From the NCBI GenBank assembly GCA_038124025.1, contig JAYPBC010000010.1:1-64000 (forward strand): 64,000 nt of DNA, given 5' to 3'. Under the pieces are notes generated by a model that was given only the letters and a program-made list of their open reading frames with translations, was not told the origin of the DNA and searched no databases. Source of the stretch: UBA1275 sp038124025. GTDB taxonomy: Bacteria; Bacteroidota; Rhodothermia; Balneolales; Balneolaceae. Positions 32,728 through 42,441 of the stretch are shown here, piece by piece; the stretch's first letter is position 1, and the number at the start of each line of letters is the position of its first letter. The translations under genes and the position numbers were made by a program.

Positions 32728-35547
32728 TTATTTAACCAAACTCATTGTTCTTGTGGTATTAATCAGCATCTCACCCTCAAGGCTAAAGGCCTGTAATCGA
32801 TAAAAATAGGTTCCACTTGATAGGCGATTGGCATCAAAAATTTGTTCATGCCGGCCTGCAGAGAGTACATTTCCAGAAAGTAACTCATCTATTTTACGTC
32901 CTTGAATATCGTACACCATTAGCTGTACTCTGGCAGGTACTGAGAGCTGGAAAGCAATCTGAGTACTTGGGTTAAATGGATTGGGATAGTTACCTATGAG
33001 TTCAATTTTTTTATCCAATGAAATAGGAGCAATGTCTGGCTCGCTTGAAACTTTACGTGGTACTTCACCGACAAAAATGCCTCGTCCATGGGTTGCTGCA
33101 ACAAGTAAGTCATCGGATTCCCTATAATCCAAGTCGGCTATGATAGGAGCCCCCATGGTTTGAAGACCTGTTGGTATCCATTCAGTATCAACACCATTTA
33201 GATCATCGGTCATATATAAGCCAATGCTTGTACCTGCATAATAATACGAACCTCCACCATCGGTTGGGGCGATGGCCGCTGCCCGAAACGAAGGTCCGTT
33301 TTCACCCTCCAAATTACCTCCAACAGCGCTCCAAGTATCACCTCCATTTGAGCTATGGAACAAGCTTTCTACTTCATAGTTTGACAATACAACCAAAAGC
33401 TCGTTCCCATTCTCTGGGTTAACGTGAATGTCATGTATATAGGAGCCCTCATCAGCACCATTTATGACAGTAATAGTAAACGTACTATCATCATCCATGT
33501 CATCCATTCGAAGTATTTTCGGTTTTTCAGTGCCTGAACTTCCACCAAGATATAAACGAGTACTAGGCTTGGTCTTACTATAACTCAAGGCGGTAATTGT
33601 ATGTCCTGATCCGACGGAAACGTGTCGCAAACGCGTCCAGCCATTCATGTTTTCCTCGCCCGTATTACGTGCGATTGTAGTCATTTCTTTATTCAAGAAA
33701 ATATGATTTCCAGAAGGATAAGCTACATAATTTTCGTCCGTTGGATCAACAGCAAAGGGGTGTATAAATAATTGACCATTAGCTTCAGATGGAGAAACAT
33801 AAGACCAATTTGTAGGATCTCCGGTTGAATTATAGTTGTACCTAATTGCTCTTCCTCGTTGTGAAGACGTTAGAAAATAATTTTTACCCATATACGCAAA
33901 CGAACCGTCACCAGAAGACACATCAGAAGATGCTGAATGATTACCGGAAGTATTGTAGCGAAAATACGGAGATCCATTATCTTGTGTTCCACCTATAATT
34001 CGTTTGTCATCGGAATCAGGGTGTACGCTCACGGTATAAAACTGTGTAACATTGTAACCGTCTTCTCGCAAGCTCCAAGAAACAGGTGTAGTGGTTATGT
34101 CAGATGTCACACTTATACCACCATCTTGTGCGCTAAAAGCTCTTTTTGGATTATTAGGATCAAAAACGAGGTTATGCTGATCAGGATGATGGTTTTTATA
34201 CCCACTCACATTATTGGCATAGGCATAACCACCAACCCAAATATTTGGGTCGTTACTGGAATTTACTGGACTTCCAAACCCATTTTTTGATCTGAATAAA
34301 TTAGTACCTCCAATGAAAACGATATTGTGATTTTCTGGAGAAACCACACACACTAAATTATACCCACCTTGTGGGTTTAAATCACCAACGCTTCCACCAA
34401 AATTTGGAATATTTTCACTTCTGTTGATTGCGCTTACATAATTTAAATCACTAGTAACAAACAAATAAAAGCTTAGTCCATTTGCTCCACCGCCTGTATC
34501 GGTAAGCAAGTAAAATAGATCTTCAAAGGATGGGGCTACACCAATTTCAGAACGATAATGAGTAGTTGGAAAGTCCTCAGGGGTAATATCCTGCCAGTTG
34601 GTTCCATCGTCGGTTGATACATAAACACCAGGGCTTGAGTTACCTTCACTACTACTAAAGCCGGAAGAGATAATTCCATATAGTTTTCCAGTTGATGTGA
34701 TTTCAATATCTGCATATCGATGTTCATTTACACCACCCAAAACTAATGAATAGGTGTTAAAATCGTCCGTTGTTCTAAAAATACCAAAGGCATTACTGGT
34801 AAAAAAGATACTCCCAGTGGTTGGATTAATTTCGATTGAGCTAATGAAATCAAAAGGTGAGTTAAATGAATTATCCGAGTCTTCTGTGCTCGCAATTACG
34901 TTCCAACTCTCCCCATTATCGGTTGATTTGTATATACCTGAACCATAATAGGTTCCACCGCCACCGCCTCGTGCATCGGTTGAGCTGTAGTATTCACCTG
35001 TTGAATAATACCAAGTATTTTGCGAGTTGGGATGTTGCACTATATCCGTCACGCCTAGATTTTCGCCAGGATTTGATTTTAATGTCCATGATTTGCCCCC
35101 ATCAGTACTTTTCCAAATTCCTCCCGAGGCTCCACCTGCTAATAAAATGTTAGAATTGCGCTGATCGATAGCCAAACCACGAGTTCTACCACCAACATCG
35201 TAGGGACCTATTTCTGACCAGGCCATATCGCTTATTATTTTGGCCTTAGGAGCTAATTCTTTGGCAAGTTCTTGGCCAAAGTTCAGTTCTCTTGATCGTA
35301 TTCCTCTAGGTATTTCCTGGCTAACAGGATCTTTTAGCATATTAAACAAATATTCCTGCCGGCCTTCATTGGTCGTAGCTCGGTAATCCATCGCTTTATT
35401 CATTTTCGGTAGAACGGCAGAAAAGTCATCAGGTAAGTGGAATCTTTCGGCTTCCTTTTTTTCCAAAGTAGAGGGTAGGTATACAATCGACGTTATTATT
35501 AACGTACCAAAAAGTAGGTAGAGAGCCGTGTAAAAGGATTTTTTCAT
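32728..35547 (-). CDS. T9SS-exported BNR/sortilin-type beta-propeller protein
   Basis: The 939-aa protein has an N-terminal membrane/signal segment (YTALYLLFGTLIITSIVYL). It then carries many BNR/Asp-box propeller repeats: GGASGGIWKSTDGGKSWT, GSGIYKSTDNGESWNV, GVYVSTDDGTNWQ and LFHSSNGGDTWSAVGG. This pattern is typical of VPS10/sortilin-like, sialidase-fold surface proteins. No sialidase catalytic residues are evident. The last ~85 residues are a type A T9SS sorting domain (IGNYPNPFNPSTQIAFQL, YDIQGRKIDEL, SGTYFYRLQA, ending MSLVK). It is probably a large secreted or cell-surface adhesin or binding protein. Transcribed alone. Confidence 0.88.
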   Translation of the reverse strand: MKKSFYTALYLLFGTLIITSIVYLPSTLEKKEAERFHLPDDFSAVLPKMNKAMDYRATTNEGRQEYLFNMLKDPVSQEIPRGIRSRELNFGQELAKELAPKAKIISDMAWSEIGPYDVGGRTRGLAIDQRNSNILLAGGASGGIWKSTDGGKSWTLKSNPGENLGVTDIVQHPNSQNTWYYSTGEYYSSTDARGGGGGTYYGSGIYKSTDNGESWNVIASTEDSDNSFNSPFDFISSIEINPTTGSIFFTSNAFGIFRTTDDFNTYSLVLGGVNEHRYADIEITSTGKLYGIISSGFSSSEGNSSPGVYVSTDDGTNWQDITPEDFPTTHYRSEIGVAPSFEDLFYLLTDTGGGANGLSFYLFVTSDLNYVSAINRSENIPNFGGSVGDLNPQGGYNLVCVVSPENHNIVFIGGTNLFRSKNGFGSPVNSSNDPNIWVGGYAYANNVSGYKNHHPDQHNLVFDPNNPKRAFSAQDGGISVTSDITTTPVSWSLREDGYNVTQFYTVSVHPDSDDKRIIGGTQDNGSPYFRYNTSGNHSASSDVSSGDGSFAYMGKNYFLTSSQRGRAIRYNYNSTGDPTNWSYVSPSEANGQLFIHPFAVDPTDENYVAYPSGNHIFLNKEMTTIARNTGEENMNGWTRLRHVSVGSGHTITALSYSKTKPSTRLYLGGSSGTEKPKILRMDDMDDDSTFTITVINGADEGSYIHDIHVNPENGNELLVVLSNYEVESLFHSSNGGDTWSAVGGNLEGENGPSFRAAAIAPTDGGGSYYYAGTSIGLYMTDDLNGVDTEWIPTGLQTMGAPIIADLDYRESDDLLVAATHGRGIFVGEVPRKVSSEPDIAPISLDKKIELIGNYPNPFNPSTQIAFQLSVPARVQLMVYDIQGRKIDELLSGNVLSAGRHEQIFDANRLSSGTYFYRLQAFSLEGEMLINTTRTMSLVK

Positions 35548-35932
35548 AAATAAATAATTTCTTTGAGGAATAGTAATGTAACTAAGATAGTTAATTATGA
35601 TTTAGCCTGCTCTTATCAGACTTATATTTGCTTCAAAGCAACATAGATTAATATAATGGAATACAAATTATTCTTATAAAATATTTTGCAGTACGATTCA
35701 AACTGAAACTACCTCAATTTTTTCCGATATTAATTGTACCCATATTATTGTATTTACGTTTACACTGCAACGTTTTGTACAATTAAAGACGTTCTATTTG
35801 TGATTACAAATACAGACCTATGATCTTGTTCATAGGGTAATTCTAACATAACCTTATGATCTACCTTAAAATATCCACACTCAGTAGTTCTGAGTTATCA
35901 TATTGATATTTCAAACCTTCTCCAATAGAACA
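35548..35932. other. 385-nt divergent promoter region with a 10-bp inverted repeat
   Basis: No credible ORF or RNA gene is present. TTAATTGTAC (35730-35739) recurs as the perfect complement GTACAATTAA (35777-35786), with 37 nt between. The halves lie roughly on the same helical face (47 nt centre to centre). The sequence is otherwise AT-rich and separates the propeller gene from the aminotransferase gene. Confidence 0.5.
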
Positions 35933-37144
35933 ATGTCAAATTCATTAGAGCAGTTTAAACACTTTGTAGCTCAAACCAGTGATGCCCCGATAGGCTTAGA
36001 GATTGAGCAGGCAGAAGGCCCATATATACATACTAAACAAGGGAAAAGCTATGTAGATTTTATCTCTGGAATTGCAGTAAGTAGTTTGGGCCATCGTCAT
36101 CCAGCCGTAGTGGCGGCTATAAAAAAACAAGTGGATAAACACTTACATGTTATGGTCTATGGTGAGTTTGTGCAAGAGGTACAATGGAATTTTGCCAAAG
36201 AATTAGTAGAGTTATTGCCCGAGCCATTAGAACAAGTATACTTGGTCAATAGCGGTACCGAAGCAAATGAAGGTGCACTTAAACTTGCTAAAAAATCTAC
36301 CGGACGTACAAAATTAGTAGCTTTTCATAATTCTTACCACGGTGATACCCATGGCTCGCTAAGCGTGACAGGGCGTAATGTCTATAGAGATCCTTATTTA
36401 CCCTTACTTCCAAATGTGTCTTTTTTATCATTCAACGATCTGGACAATCTTAGCCAGATTGACACAGAAACAGCGGCGGTTATTGTTGAGCCTATTCAGG
36501 GGGAGGGTGGAATTATACCCGCTGCTCATGAGTGGTTACAGGCGTTAAGAAAGCGTTGCAGTGATGTAGGAGCGGTCTTAATTTTTGACGAAATTCAATC
36601 CGGTTTTGCGCGAACAGGCCGCTTTTTTGCTTTCGAGCATTATCAAGTAGTCCCTGATATTTTATGTCTGGCAAAGGCCATGTCAGGTGGAATGCCCATG
36701 GGTGCTTTTGTGTCCTCTCAGGAACGGTTCAAAAGTTTCATGTACGATCCACCGCTCAATCATGTCACTACCTTTGGAGGCCATCCTGTAAGTGCGGCGG
36801 CGGCCTTAGCGAATTTGAGGGTGCTAAAACAAGGAAATTTTATTTCTAAGGCAAAGACAATTGAGCAACATGCTAGAGCTATTTTGAAAGGGTCTGGCAT
36901 CGTAGAAGTAAGAGGTATGGGAGCTATGCTAGGCCTTGAGTTACGTGACCGAGTATTAACGCAAAGGGTAGTTGAACACTGTTTTAACAAAGGCATATTG
37001 TTGGGTTGGACCCTTCATTCAAATACCCTTATTAGACTTGCACCCCCCTTAACTATATCCACTAACCTGTTGGTCGAAACATTAGAGACAATTAAAGAAT
37101 CAATAGAATATGCCGCTGATTACTCGACAAAATCTGTCCACTAA
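35933..37144 (+). CDS. Class III aminotransferase (acetylornithine/ornithine/GABA type)
   Basis: I start at the ATG at 35933 (MSNSLEQFKHF); an upstream ATA-rich extension is unlikely. The ~403-aa PLP enzyme has VDFISGIAVSSLGHRHPAV, VNSGTEANEGALKLA, HNSYHGDTHGSL, the cofactor Asp in LIFDEIQSGFARTG and the PLP-binding Lys in CLAKAMSGGMPMG, plus TTFGGHPVS. The fold is clear, but the substrate (acetylornithine, ornithine, lysine or 4-aminobutyrate) is not. The 14-nt gap to an aldehyde dehydrogenase gene argues for a catabolic role, where transamination yields a semialdehyde oxidised by the next enzyme. No other arginine biosynthesis gene is nearby. Confidence 0.9.
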   Translation: MSNSLEQFKHFVAQTSDAPIGLEIEQAEGPYIHTKQGKSYVDFISGIAVSSLGHRHPAVVAAIKKQVDKHLHVMVYGEFVQEVQWNFAKELVELLPEPLEQVYLVNSGTEANEGALKLAKKSTGRTKLVAFHNSYHGDTHGSLSVTGRNVYRDPYLPLLPNVSFLSFNDLDNLSQIDTETAAVIVEPIQGEGGIIPAAHEWLQALRKRCSDVGAVLIFDEIQSGFARTGRFFAFEHYQVVPDILCLAKAMSGGMPMGAFVSSQERFKSFMYDPPLNHVTTFGGHPVSAAAALANLRVLKQGNFISKAKTIEQHARAILKGSGIVEVRGMGAMLGLELRDRVLTQRVVEHCFNKGILLGWTLHSNTLIRLAPPLTISTNLLVETLETIKESIEYAADYSTKSVH

Positions 37145-37158
37145 ATCCCATCAACACG

Positions 37159-38550
37159 ATGCCTAACAGTACACTGCCGGTAATGAAAAGTATAAATCCA
37201 TCAAGCTTGCAGTTGGTGAAGGAATATCCACAGCATAGCGAGCTGGAGATAGAAGAACGGTTGGCAGAGGTGGGTGCTGCTCAAAAAAAGTGGCGTGCAA
37301 CCAATTTTACCCAGCGTAAAGTCTGTATGTATGAGCTAGCCTCGGAGTTAGAACACATTAAACAACATGCTGTGGAAACTATGGCTTATGAAATGGGTAA
37401 GCCATGGGCAGAGGGCCTCAGGGAGATCTCCAAATGTGCGCTGCTTTGCCGATGGTTCGCCGATTCAGCGGAAAGCTATCTATCAACAGATCACATATCC
37501 ACGGAATACCAGCGTTCTTATGTCCAATTCGAGCCTTTAGGATGTATTCTAGCCATTATGCCTTGGAATTTTCCTTTTTGGCAAGTAGTTCGATGTGCTG
37601 TACCGGCAATAATGGCGGGAAATGGGATCATTTTGAAACATGCTCCAAGTACCCAAGGCTGCGCAGAAATGATTGAACAACTATTTTTAGATGCGGGTTT
37701 CCCCAAGGGATTACTGGTCCACCTAAAGGTAGAAAATAGCAGAGTAAAATCGCTTATTGCAGATCCTCAAGTGAATATGATTACCTTTACTGGAAGTACG
37801 GAGGCAGGACGGGAAGTAGCTAAGCAAGCAGCTGAGAATCTCAAACCTAGTGTGCTAGAATTGGGAGGAAGTGATCCTTATCTGGTATTTGAAGATGCAG
37901 AACTTAAAAAGGCGGTTGAAAAGTGTGCACTGTCTCGATGGTTGAATACCGGTCAGTCCTGCATCGCTGCTAAGCGGATTATTGTGGTAGATTCGATCTA
38001 CCAAGAGTTTCTGGAACAGTTTTTAACTTTTGCTCGACAGTACGACTACATAGATCCACTGATCCGCTCATCCAATGGTTTTTTTGTGGGCCCAATGGCA
38101 CGACTAGATTTAAGAGATCAACTTGCTAAACAGGTAAGGGAATCTGTTGACCTGGGTGCTCGATGCGAACTAGGAGGACAGATTCCTGATAGAAAGGGAG
38201 CGTATTATCCTGTCACCGTTTTATCCAAAGTAACACCAGGTATGCCAGCTTTTGATCAAGAGTTGTTTGGCCCAGTAGCCGCTATCATCCGAGCTAAAGA
38301 TGATCGACACGCCATTGAACTGGCAAATAAAACCACCTATGGGTTAGGAGCGGCGCTATTTACCAAATCCGCTGTTAGAATAGCTCAATATCCTACCTTG
38401 TTGCAGGTAGGAAACATAGCAATAAATGATATGGTTAAATCCGATCCTCGTCTGCCATTTGGGGGATATAATGAGTCTGGATGGGGTAAAGAACTAGGTT
38501 TGCAAGGTATTAGAGCCTTTACCCGAACTCAAACGGTTGTAGAACCTTAA
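37159..38550 (+). CDS. NAD(P)-dependent (succinate-)semialdehyde dehydrogenase
   Basis: The 463-aa aldehyde dehydrogenase has ILAIMPWNFPFWQV, the cofactor loop TFTGSTEAGREVA, the general base Glu in LELGGSDPYLV, the catalytic Cys in NTGQSCIAAKRI, and DQELFGPVAAII plus PFGGYNESGWGKELG near the C-terminus. It is closest by eye to short succinate-semialdehyde dehydrogenases (~455-460 aa, GabD/YneI type). With the upstream aminotransferase it would form a two-step GABA-like route ending in succinate. It converges on kgd, whose product enters the same segment of the TCA cycle. Substrate is inferred from context only. Confidence 0.88.
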   Translation: MPNSTLPVMKSINPSSLQLVKEYPQHSELEIEERLAEVGAAQKKWRATNFTQRKVCMYELASELEHIKQHAVETMAYEMGKPWAEGLREISKCALLCRWFADSAESYLSTDHISTEYQRSYVQFEPLGCILAIMPWNFPFWQVVRCAVPAIMAGNGIILKHAPSTQGCAEMIEQLFLDAGFPKGLLVHLKVENSRVKSLIADPQVNMITFTGSTEAGREVAKQAAENLKPSVLELGGSDPYLVFEDAELKKAVEKCALSRWLNTGQSCIAAKRIIVVDSIYQEFLEQFLTFARQYDYIDPLIRSSNGFFVGPMARLDLRDQLAKQVRESVDLGARCELGGQIPDRKGAYYPVTVLSKVTPGMPAFDQELFGPVAAIIRAKDDRHAIELANKTTYGLGAALFTKSAVRIAQYPTLLQVGNIAINDMVKSDPRLPFGGYNESGWGKELGLQGIRAFTRTQTVVEP

Positions 38551-38559
38551 AAACTTTCG

Positions 38560-41500
38560 TTACTTAGCGGGTTGCAAAGCCTGCATCACGAGTTGCAATT
38601 GTTCGGCATCATGAATTTTTTTCTGCCCAGCAGCGGGTGATGCAGACGCTTGTCTCCCGGCGTAGCGGAGTTTTTGATCTTTGGCTAAAATTTGTTGAAT
38701 ACGATCCGATACAAAGAACCAAGCGCCCATATTCTTGGGCTCTTCCTGACACCATACAATATCTTTTGCTGCTTTAAAGCTTTTTAGATACTGTTGTATG
38801 TCATGGTCTGGGAAGGGATAAAGTTGCTCAACTCTCACTAGCGCGACCTTATTCAGCGATAATTCCTCGGCTTTTTGGAGTAAATCATAGTACACCTTAC
38901 CTGAACAGATAACCACCCGCTCAACCGATGAGGAGTCGTTTAAGCGATTGTCTTCCAAGAAAGGACGAAAATAACCGTTCGCTAATTCATCTACATTAGA
39001 GACAGCTTTTGGATGGCGTAAAAGGCTTTTTGGACTCATGAGTATCCCTGGCTTTTTATGCTCCTGAAGGCATTGCTTTCGCAGCATATGATAATATTGT
39101 GCCGGAGTAGTTAAATTAAATACCTGCATATTATCCTCGGCGCACAATTGTAAAAAGCGTTCCAATCTGGCTGAAGAATGCTCAGGGCCTTGACCCTCGT
39201 ATCCATGCGGCAAATTCAATAGAAGAGAGGATGTTTGCCCCCATTTTACTTCACTTGAAGAAATAAACTGATCAATAATGATTTGAGCACCATTGGCAAA
39301 GTCACCAAACTGTGCTTCCCAAATTACTAAGGCGTCTTTTTTAACCGCAGAGTAACCAAACTCAAATCCTAACGCTGCATATTCACTCAACAGGGAATTG
39401 TGAACGTGAAATGAAGCTTGCCCCTCAGTTAGATGATTTAATGGAGTGAAGGTTTGGTCGGTAGCAGTCCCATGCAGTACTGCGTGACGATGGGAAAAGG
39501 TGCCTCGTTCTACATCCTGACCAGTAACGCGAACAGTTTTTCCGTCGGTTAACAAAGAGCCAAATGCCAGAGCCTCAGAGAAACCCCAATCCAATTTTTT
39601 CTCGTTTTTTTGGACAATTTCTGCTCGTTTGGCCAGTTGACGCAAAAGTTTTGGGTTGGCGTCAAAATCTTTTGGGACAGTATTTAATTTAACAGCAATC
39701 TCTTCCAGTTTTTCCCTTGAAAAAGTAGTATCTGGGAATATGTTCCGGTTTTTTTGAATACTTTCTTTTCTATCAATGAGCTCATTGGTAACCTCCAAGT
39801 GAGGTATTTTTTTCGCATCTTCAAACGCAGCCATTAACAACTCATCAAACTCAGTAAAAATTTGTTGGGTTTCCTCGGTGGTGAGTTCTTGGTGCTTGAC
39901 CAGCCACTCGGTATATAAATCCCTTACCGTCTTATGGCCCTTGATCTCCTTATACATGCCAGGCTGGGTGAAAGCAGGCTCATCTCCTTCATTATGGCCA
40001 TGTTTACGGTACCCAATCAAATCAATAATGACATCCTTGCCAAATTTTTGGCGGTACTCAAGGGCCATTTGTATCGCATGAACTGCCGCTTCAGGATGGT
40101 CACCATTTACATGAAAGATGGGAGCAAGAACAGATTTTGCTAAATCAGTTGCATATTCTGTACTTCTACCGTCACTTGGTAGCGTAGTGAAACCAATCTG
40201 GTTGTTAATGATAATATGAACCGTTCCGCCGGTCTTATATCCTTCTAAAAGTGACATATTTAGAGTTTCAGCCACTACCCCTTGACCTGCAAATGCCGCG
40301 TCACCGTGCATGAGTACAGGGATAATTTTCTTTTGAGCATCATCGGCTTCATGATGATCTTGTACGGCTCGAGAAGCTCCCTCGACCACTGGATTAACCG
40401 CTTCTAAATGCGAAGGATTAGGCATCAGTTCAATTTCGATATGCTTTTCAGCAGCAGTTATATGAGTACCTTTCGCGCCCAAGTGATATTTAACATCACC
40501 TGAACCCTGAATAGTATCAGGGTCTACATTGCCCTCAAATTCGGCAAATACCCTGTGATAGGGCTTATTCATGATATTTACCAGCATGTTTAGTCGACCC
40601 CTATGTGCCATGCCCATAAACACTTTTTCCACATCATATTCACCCGCTTTCTCCAATAGAAAATGCATCATGGGTATCAAGGTGTCATTGCCCTCCAATG
40701 AAAAACGTTTGTGGCCGATGTACTTTTTGTGGAGAAATTCTTCAAAAGCCATGGCTTGATTAAGCTTTGATAGAATTTGCTTTTTGTCATCGATGGTTAG
40801 AACAGCTTCATTAAGTGAGGATTCCATGCGCTCCCGCAGCCACTTCCGCTCATCCAAATCGAGCAAGTGCATATAATCAGCACCTATTTGTTCACAATAA
40901 GTATCTCGTAAAAGCTTAATAATGACTCGCAAAGTGGCTTGTCGTTTACCCCCAAGTCCACCACAATAAAATTCCCTATCTAAATCCCAAACAGACAACC
41001 CGTAATAAGCCAAATCTAATTCAGGATTATATCCAGGTTCTTTTTCCAAAGGGTCTAGATCAGCTAATACAAGCCCGCGCATGCGATACATATTTATCAG
41101 TCTCCATACACCAATGGTCCGGCGATCCTCTTCGAGTGTATTCCCACCCCCGTTAAACGGCCCCGAATAAAAATCTTCACCATAAGGAATAGGATCGTAC
41201 GGTATTTCTAAGTCAGAAAAAATAGAATCATAAAAATCGGCTTGACCACTGAGAAGATGGTTGACTTCATTTAAAAAAGCACCTGATTCAGCACCTTGAA
41301 TAATTCGATGATCATAGGTACAGGTCATCGACATAACTTTCGAAATACCTAGTTGATTTAGCACATCTTTCGACATGTTCTGAAACTCAGCGGGGTAGTC
41401 AATAGCCCCAGTTGCAATAATAGCTCCTTGGCCAGGCATGAGTCGGGGTACAGAAGATACAGTGCCAAGTGTTCCAGGATTAGTAACCGAAATAGTCGTT

Positions 41501-42201
41501 CCTTGGTAATCCTCTATTTGAAGTTTGCCGCTACGTGCCTTATTAACTAACTCTGCAAAGGCATACAGGAACTCTTTGAAGTTCATTTTATCCACACCTT
41601 TAATATTTGGCACAACAAGATTACGACTCCCATCTTTATTCGGTAGATCAACTGCAACGCCTAAGTTTATTTGCTCAGGTACTACCCGGTAATGAACCTT
41701 GCCATCATTATGATAGGTATGGTTGATGGTTGGGAATTTTTTAATGGCTTGTATGACAGCCCAACAAATGAAATGAGTGAAGGAGGCCTTTGGTTCATTC
41801 CTTTTAACCAAATGCCGGTTGATGATGGTTCGGTCTTCTATCATCATTTTCACAGGAAGCACTCTCAATGAGGTGGCCGTGGGCACCTCTAGGCTGGCAT
41901 CCATGTTCTCAACAATTTTAGTGGCAACTCCTTTTATTTTTTGCAGTTTCCCAGCAGGAGCTGGCTTACTAGCTACTTTCGAAGGGGTTGGTTTTTGAGG
42001 GGCTGAAGGATTAACCTGATTGACTTTTCTTTCCTGACTTGTGTCCTGATCAGCTTTGCTGCCGTGGCTTTCTACTCCATTTAATTCATCAAAGTAACGT
42101 TTCCAGTGCGTAGGTACTGAGTTAGGTGATTTTTGGTACTGCTCGTATAACTCTTCTACTAATGCTGAGTTTGGGCCGAATGCGGCTTCTAGTGATTTCA
42201 A
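38560..42201 (-). CDS. kgd: Fused 2-oxoglutarate dehydrogenase E1 / succinyltransferase (KGD type)
   Basis: The 1213-aa protein begins with the helical segment FGPNSALVEELYEQYQ, followed by a Pro/Lys-rich linker (~55-100). An E2 succinyltransferase catalytic core at ~110-340 includes INLGVAVDLPNKDG, PGTLGTVSSVPRLMPGQGAI and the catalytic TYDHRIIQGAESG. The thiamine-dependent E1 domain occupies ~360-1213 (MGMAHRGRLNMLVNIM, LMHGDAAFAGQGVVAETLNMS, YRKHGHNEGDEPAFTQP, VWEAQFGDFANGAQ). There is no lipoyl domain, so it must borrow a lipoylated E2 from another complex, as in Mycobacterium KGD. It decarboxylates 2-oxoglutarate and makes succinyl-CoA or related products. The start is TTG at 42201; there is no in-frame ATG upstream. 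Confidence 0.95.
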   Translation of the reverse strand: MKSLEAAFGPNSALVEELYEQYQKSPNSVPTHWKRYFDELNGVESHGSKADQDTSQERKVNQVNPSAPQKPTPSKVASKPAPAGKLQKIKGVATKIVENMDASLEVPTATSLRVLPVKMMIEDRTIINRHLVKRNEPKASFTHFICWAVIQAIKKFPTINHTYHNDGKVHYRVVPEQINLGVAVDLPNKDGSRNLVVPNIKGVDKMNFKEFLYAFAELVNKARSGKLQIEDYQGTTISVTNPGTLGTVSSVPRLMPGQGAIIATGAIDYPAEFQNMSKDVLNQLGISKVMSMTCTYDHRIIQGAESGAFLNEVNHLLSGQADFYDSIFSDLEIPYDPIPYGEDFYSGPFNGGGNTLEEDRRTIGVWRLINMYRMRGLVLADLDPLEKEPGYNPELDLAYYGLSVWDLDREFYCGGLGGKRQATLRVIIKLLRDTYCEQIGADYMHLLDLDERKWLRERMESSLNEAVLTIDDKKQILSKLNQAMAFEEFLHKKYIGHKRFSLEGNDTLIPMMHFLLEKAGEYDVEKVFMGMAHRGRLNMLVNIMNKPYHRVFAEFEGNVDPDTIQGSGDVKYHLGAKGTHITAAEKHIEIELMPNPSHLEAVNPVVEGASRAVQDHHEADDAQKKIIPVLMHGDAAFAGQGVVAETLNMSLLEGYKTGGTVHIIINNQIGFTTLPSDGRSTEYATDLAKSVLAPIFHVNGDHPEAAVHAIQMALEYRQKFGKDVIIDLIGYRKHGHNEGDEPAFTQPGMYKEIKGHKTVRDLYTEWLVKHQELTTEETQQIFTEFDELLMAAFEDAKKIPHLEVTNELIDRKESIQKNRNIFPDTTFSREKLEEIAVKLNTVPKDFDANPKLLRQLAKRAEIVQKNEKKLDWGFSEALAFGSLLTDGKTVRVTGQDVERGTFSHRHAVLHGTATDQTFTPLNHLTEGQASFHVHNSLLSEYAALGFEFGYSAVKKDALVIWEAQFGDFANGAQIIIDQFISSSEVKWGQTSSLLLNLPHGYEGQGPEHSSARLERFLQLCAEDNMQVFNLTTPAQYYHMLRKQCLQEHKKPGILMSPKSLLRHPKAVSNVDELANGYFRPFLEDNRLNDSSSVERVVICSGKVYYDLLQKAEELSLNKVALVRVEQLYPFPDHDIQQYLKSFKAAKDIVWCQEEPKNMGAWFFVSDRIQQILAKDQKLRYAGRQASASPAAGQKKIHDAEQLQLVMQALQPAK

Positions 42202-42441
42202 GATGGGATAAACTCTATGGGTTGAACAATTGTAAAGACATACATCAGGCCGTAAAGCCCTTATTGGTTTACGTGTAAATTAAGTAGATGTAAGTAAAAA
42301 AGCACTCAAACATTCATTTAATCTATAGCTTATTCACACTTTAAACTGGTTTAATCTAAATGTATATTCTCTGCTATTCAAATTGATTGACCATTGTGGT
42401 TGTCACACCTTAAAAACCCTATAAACCAGCAATTAACTCAT

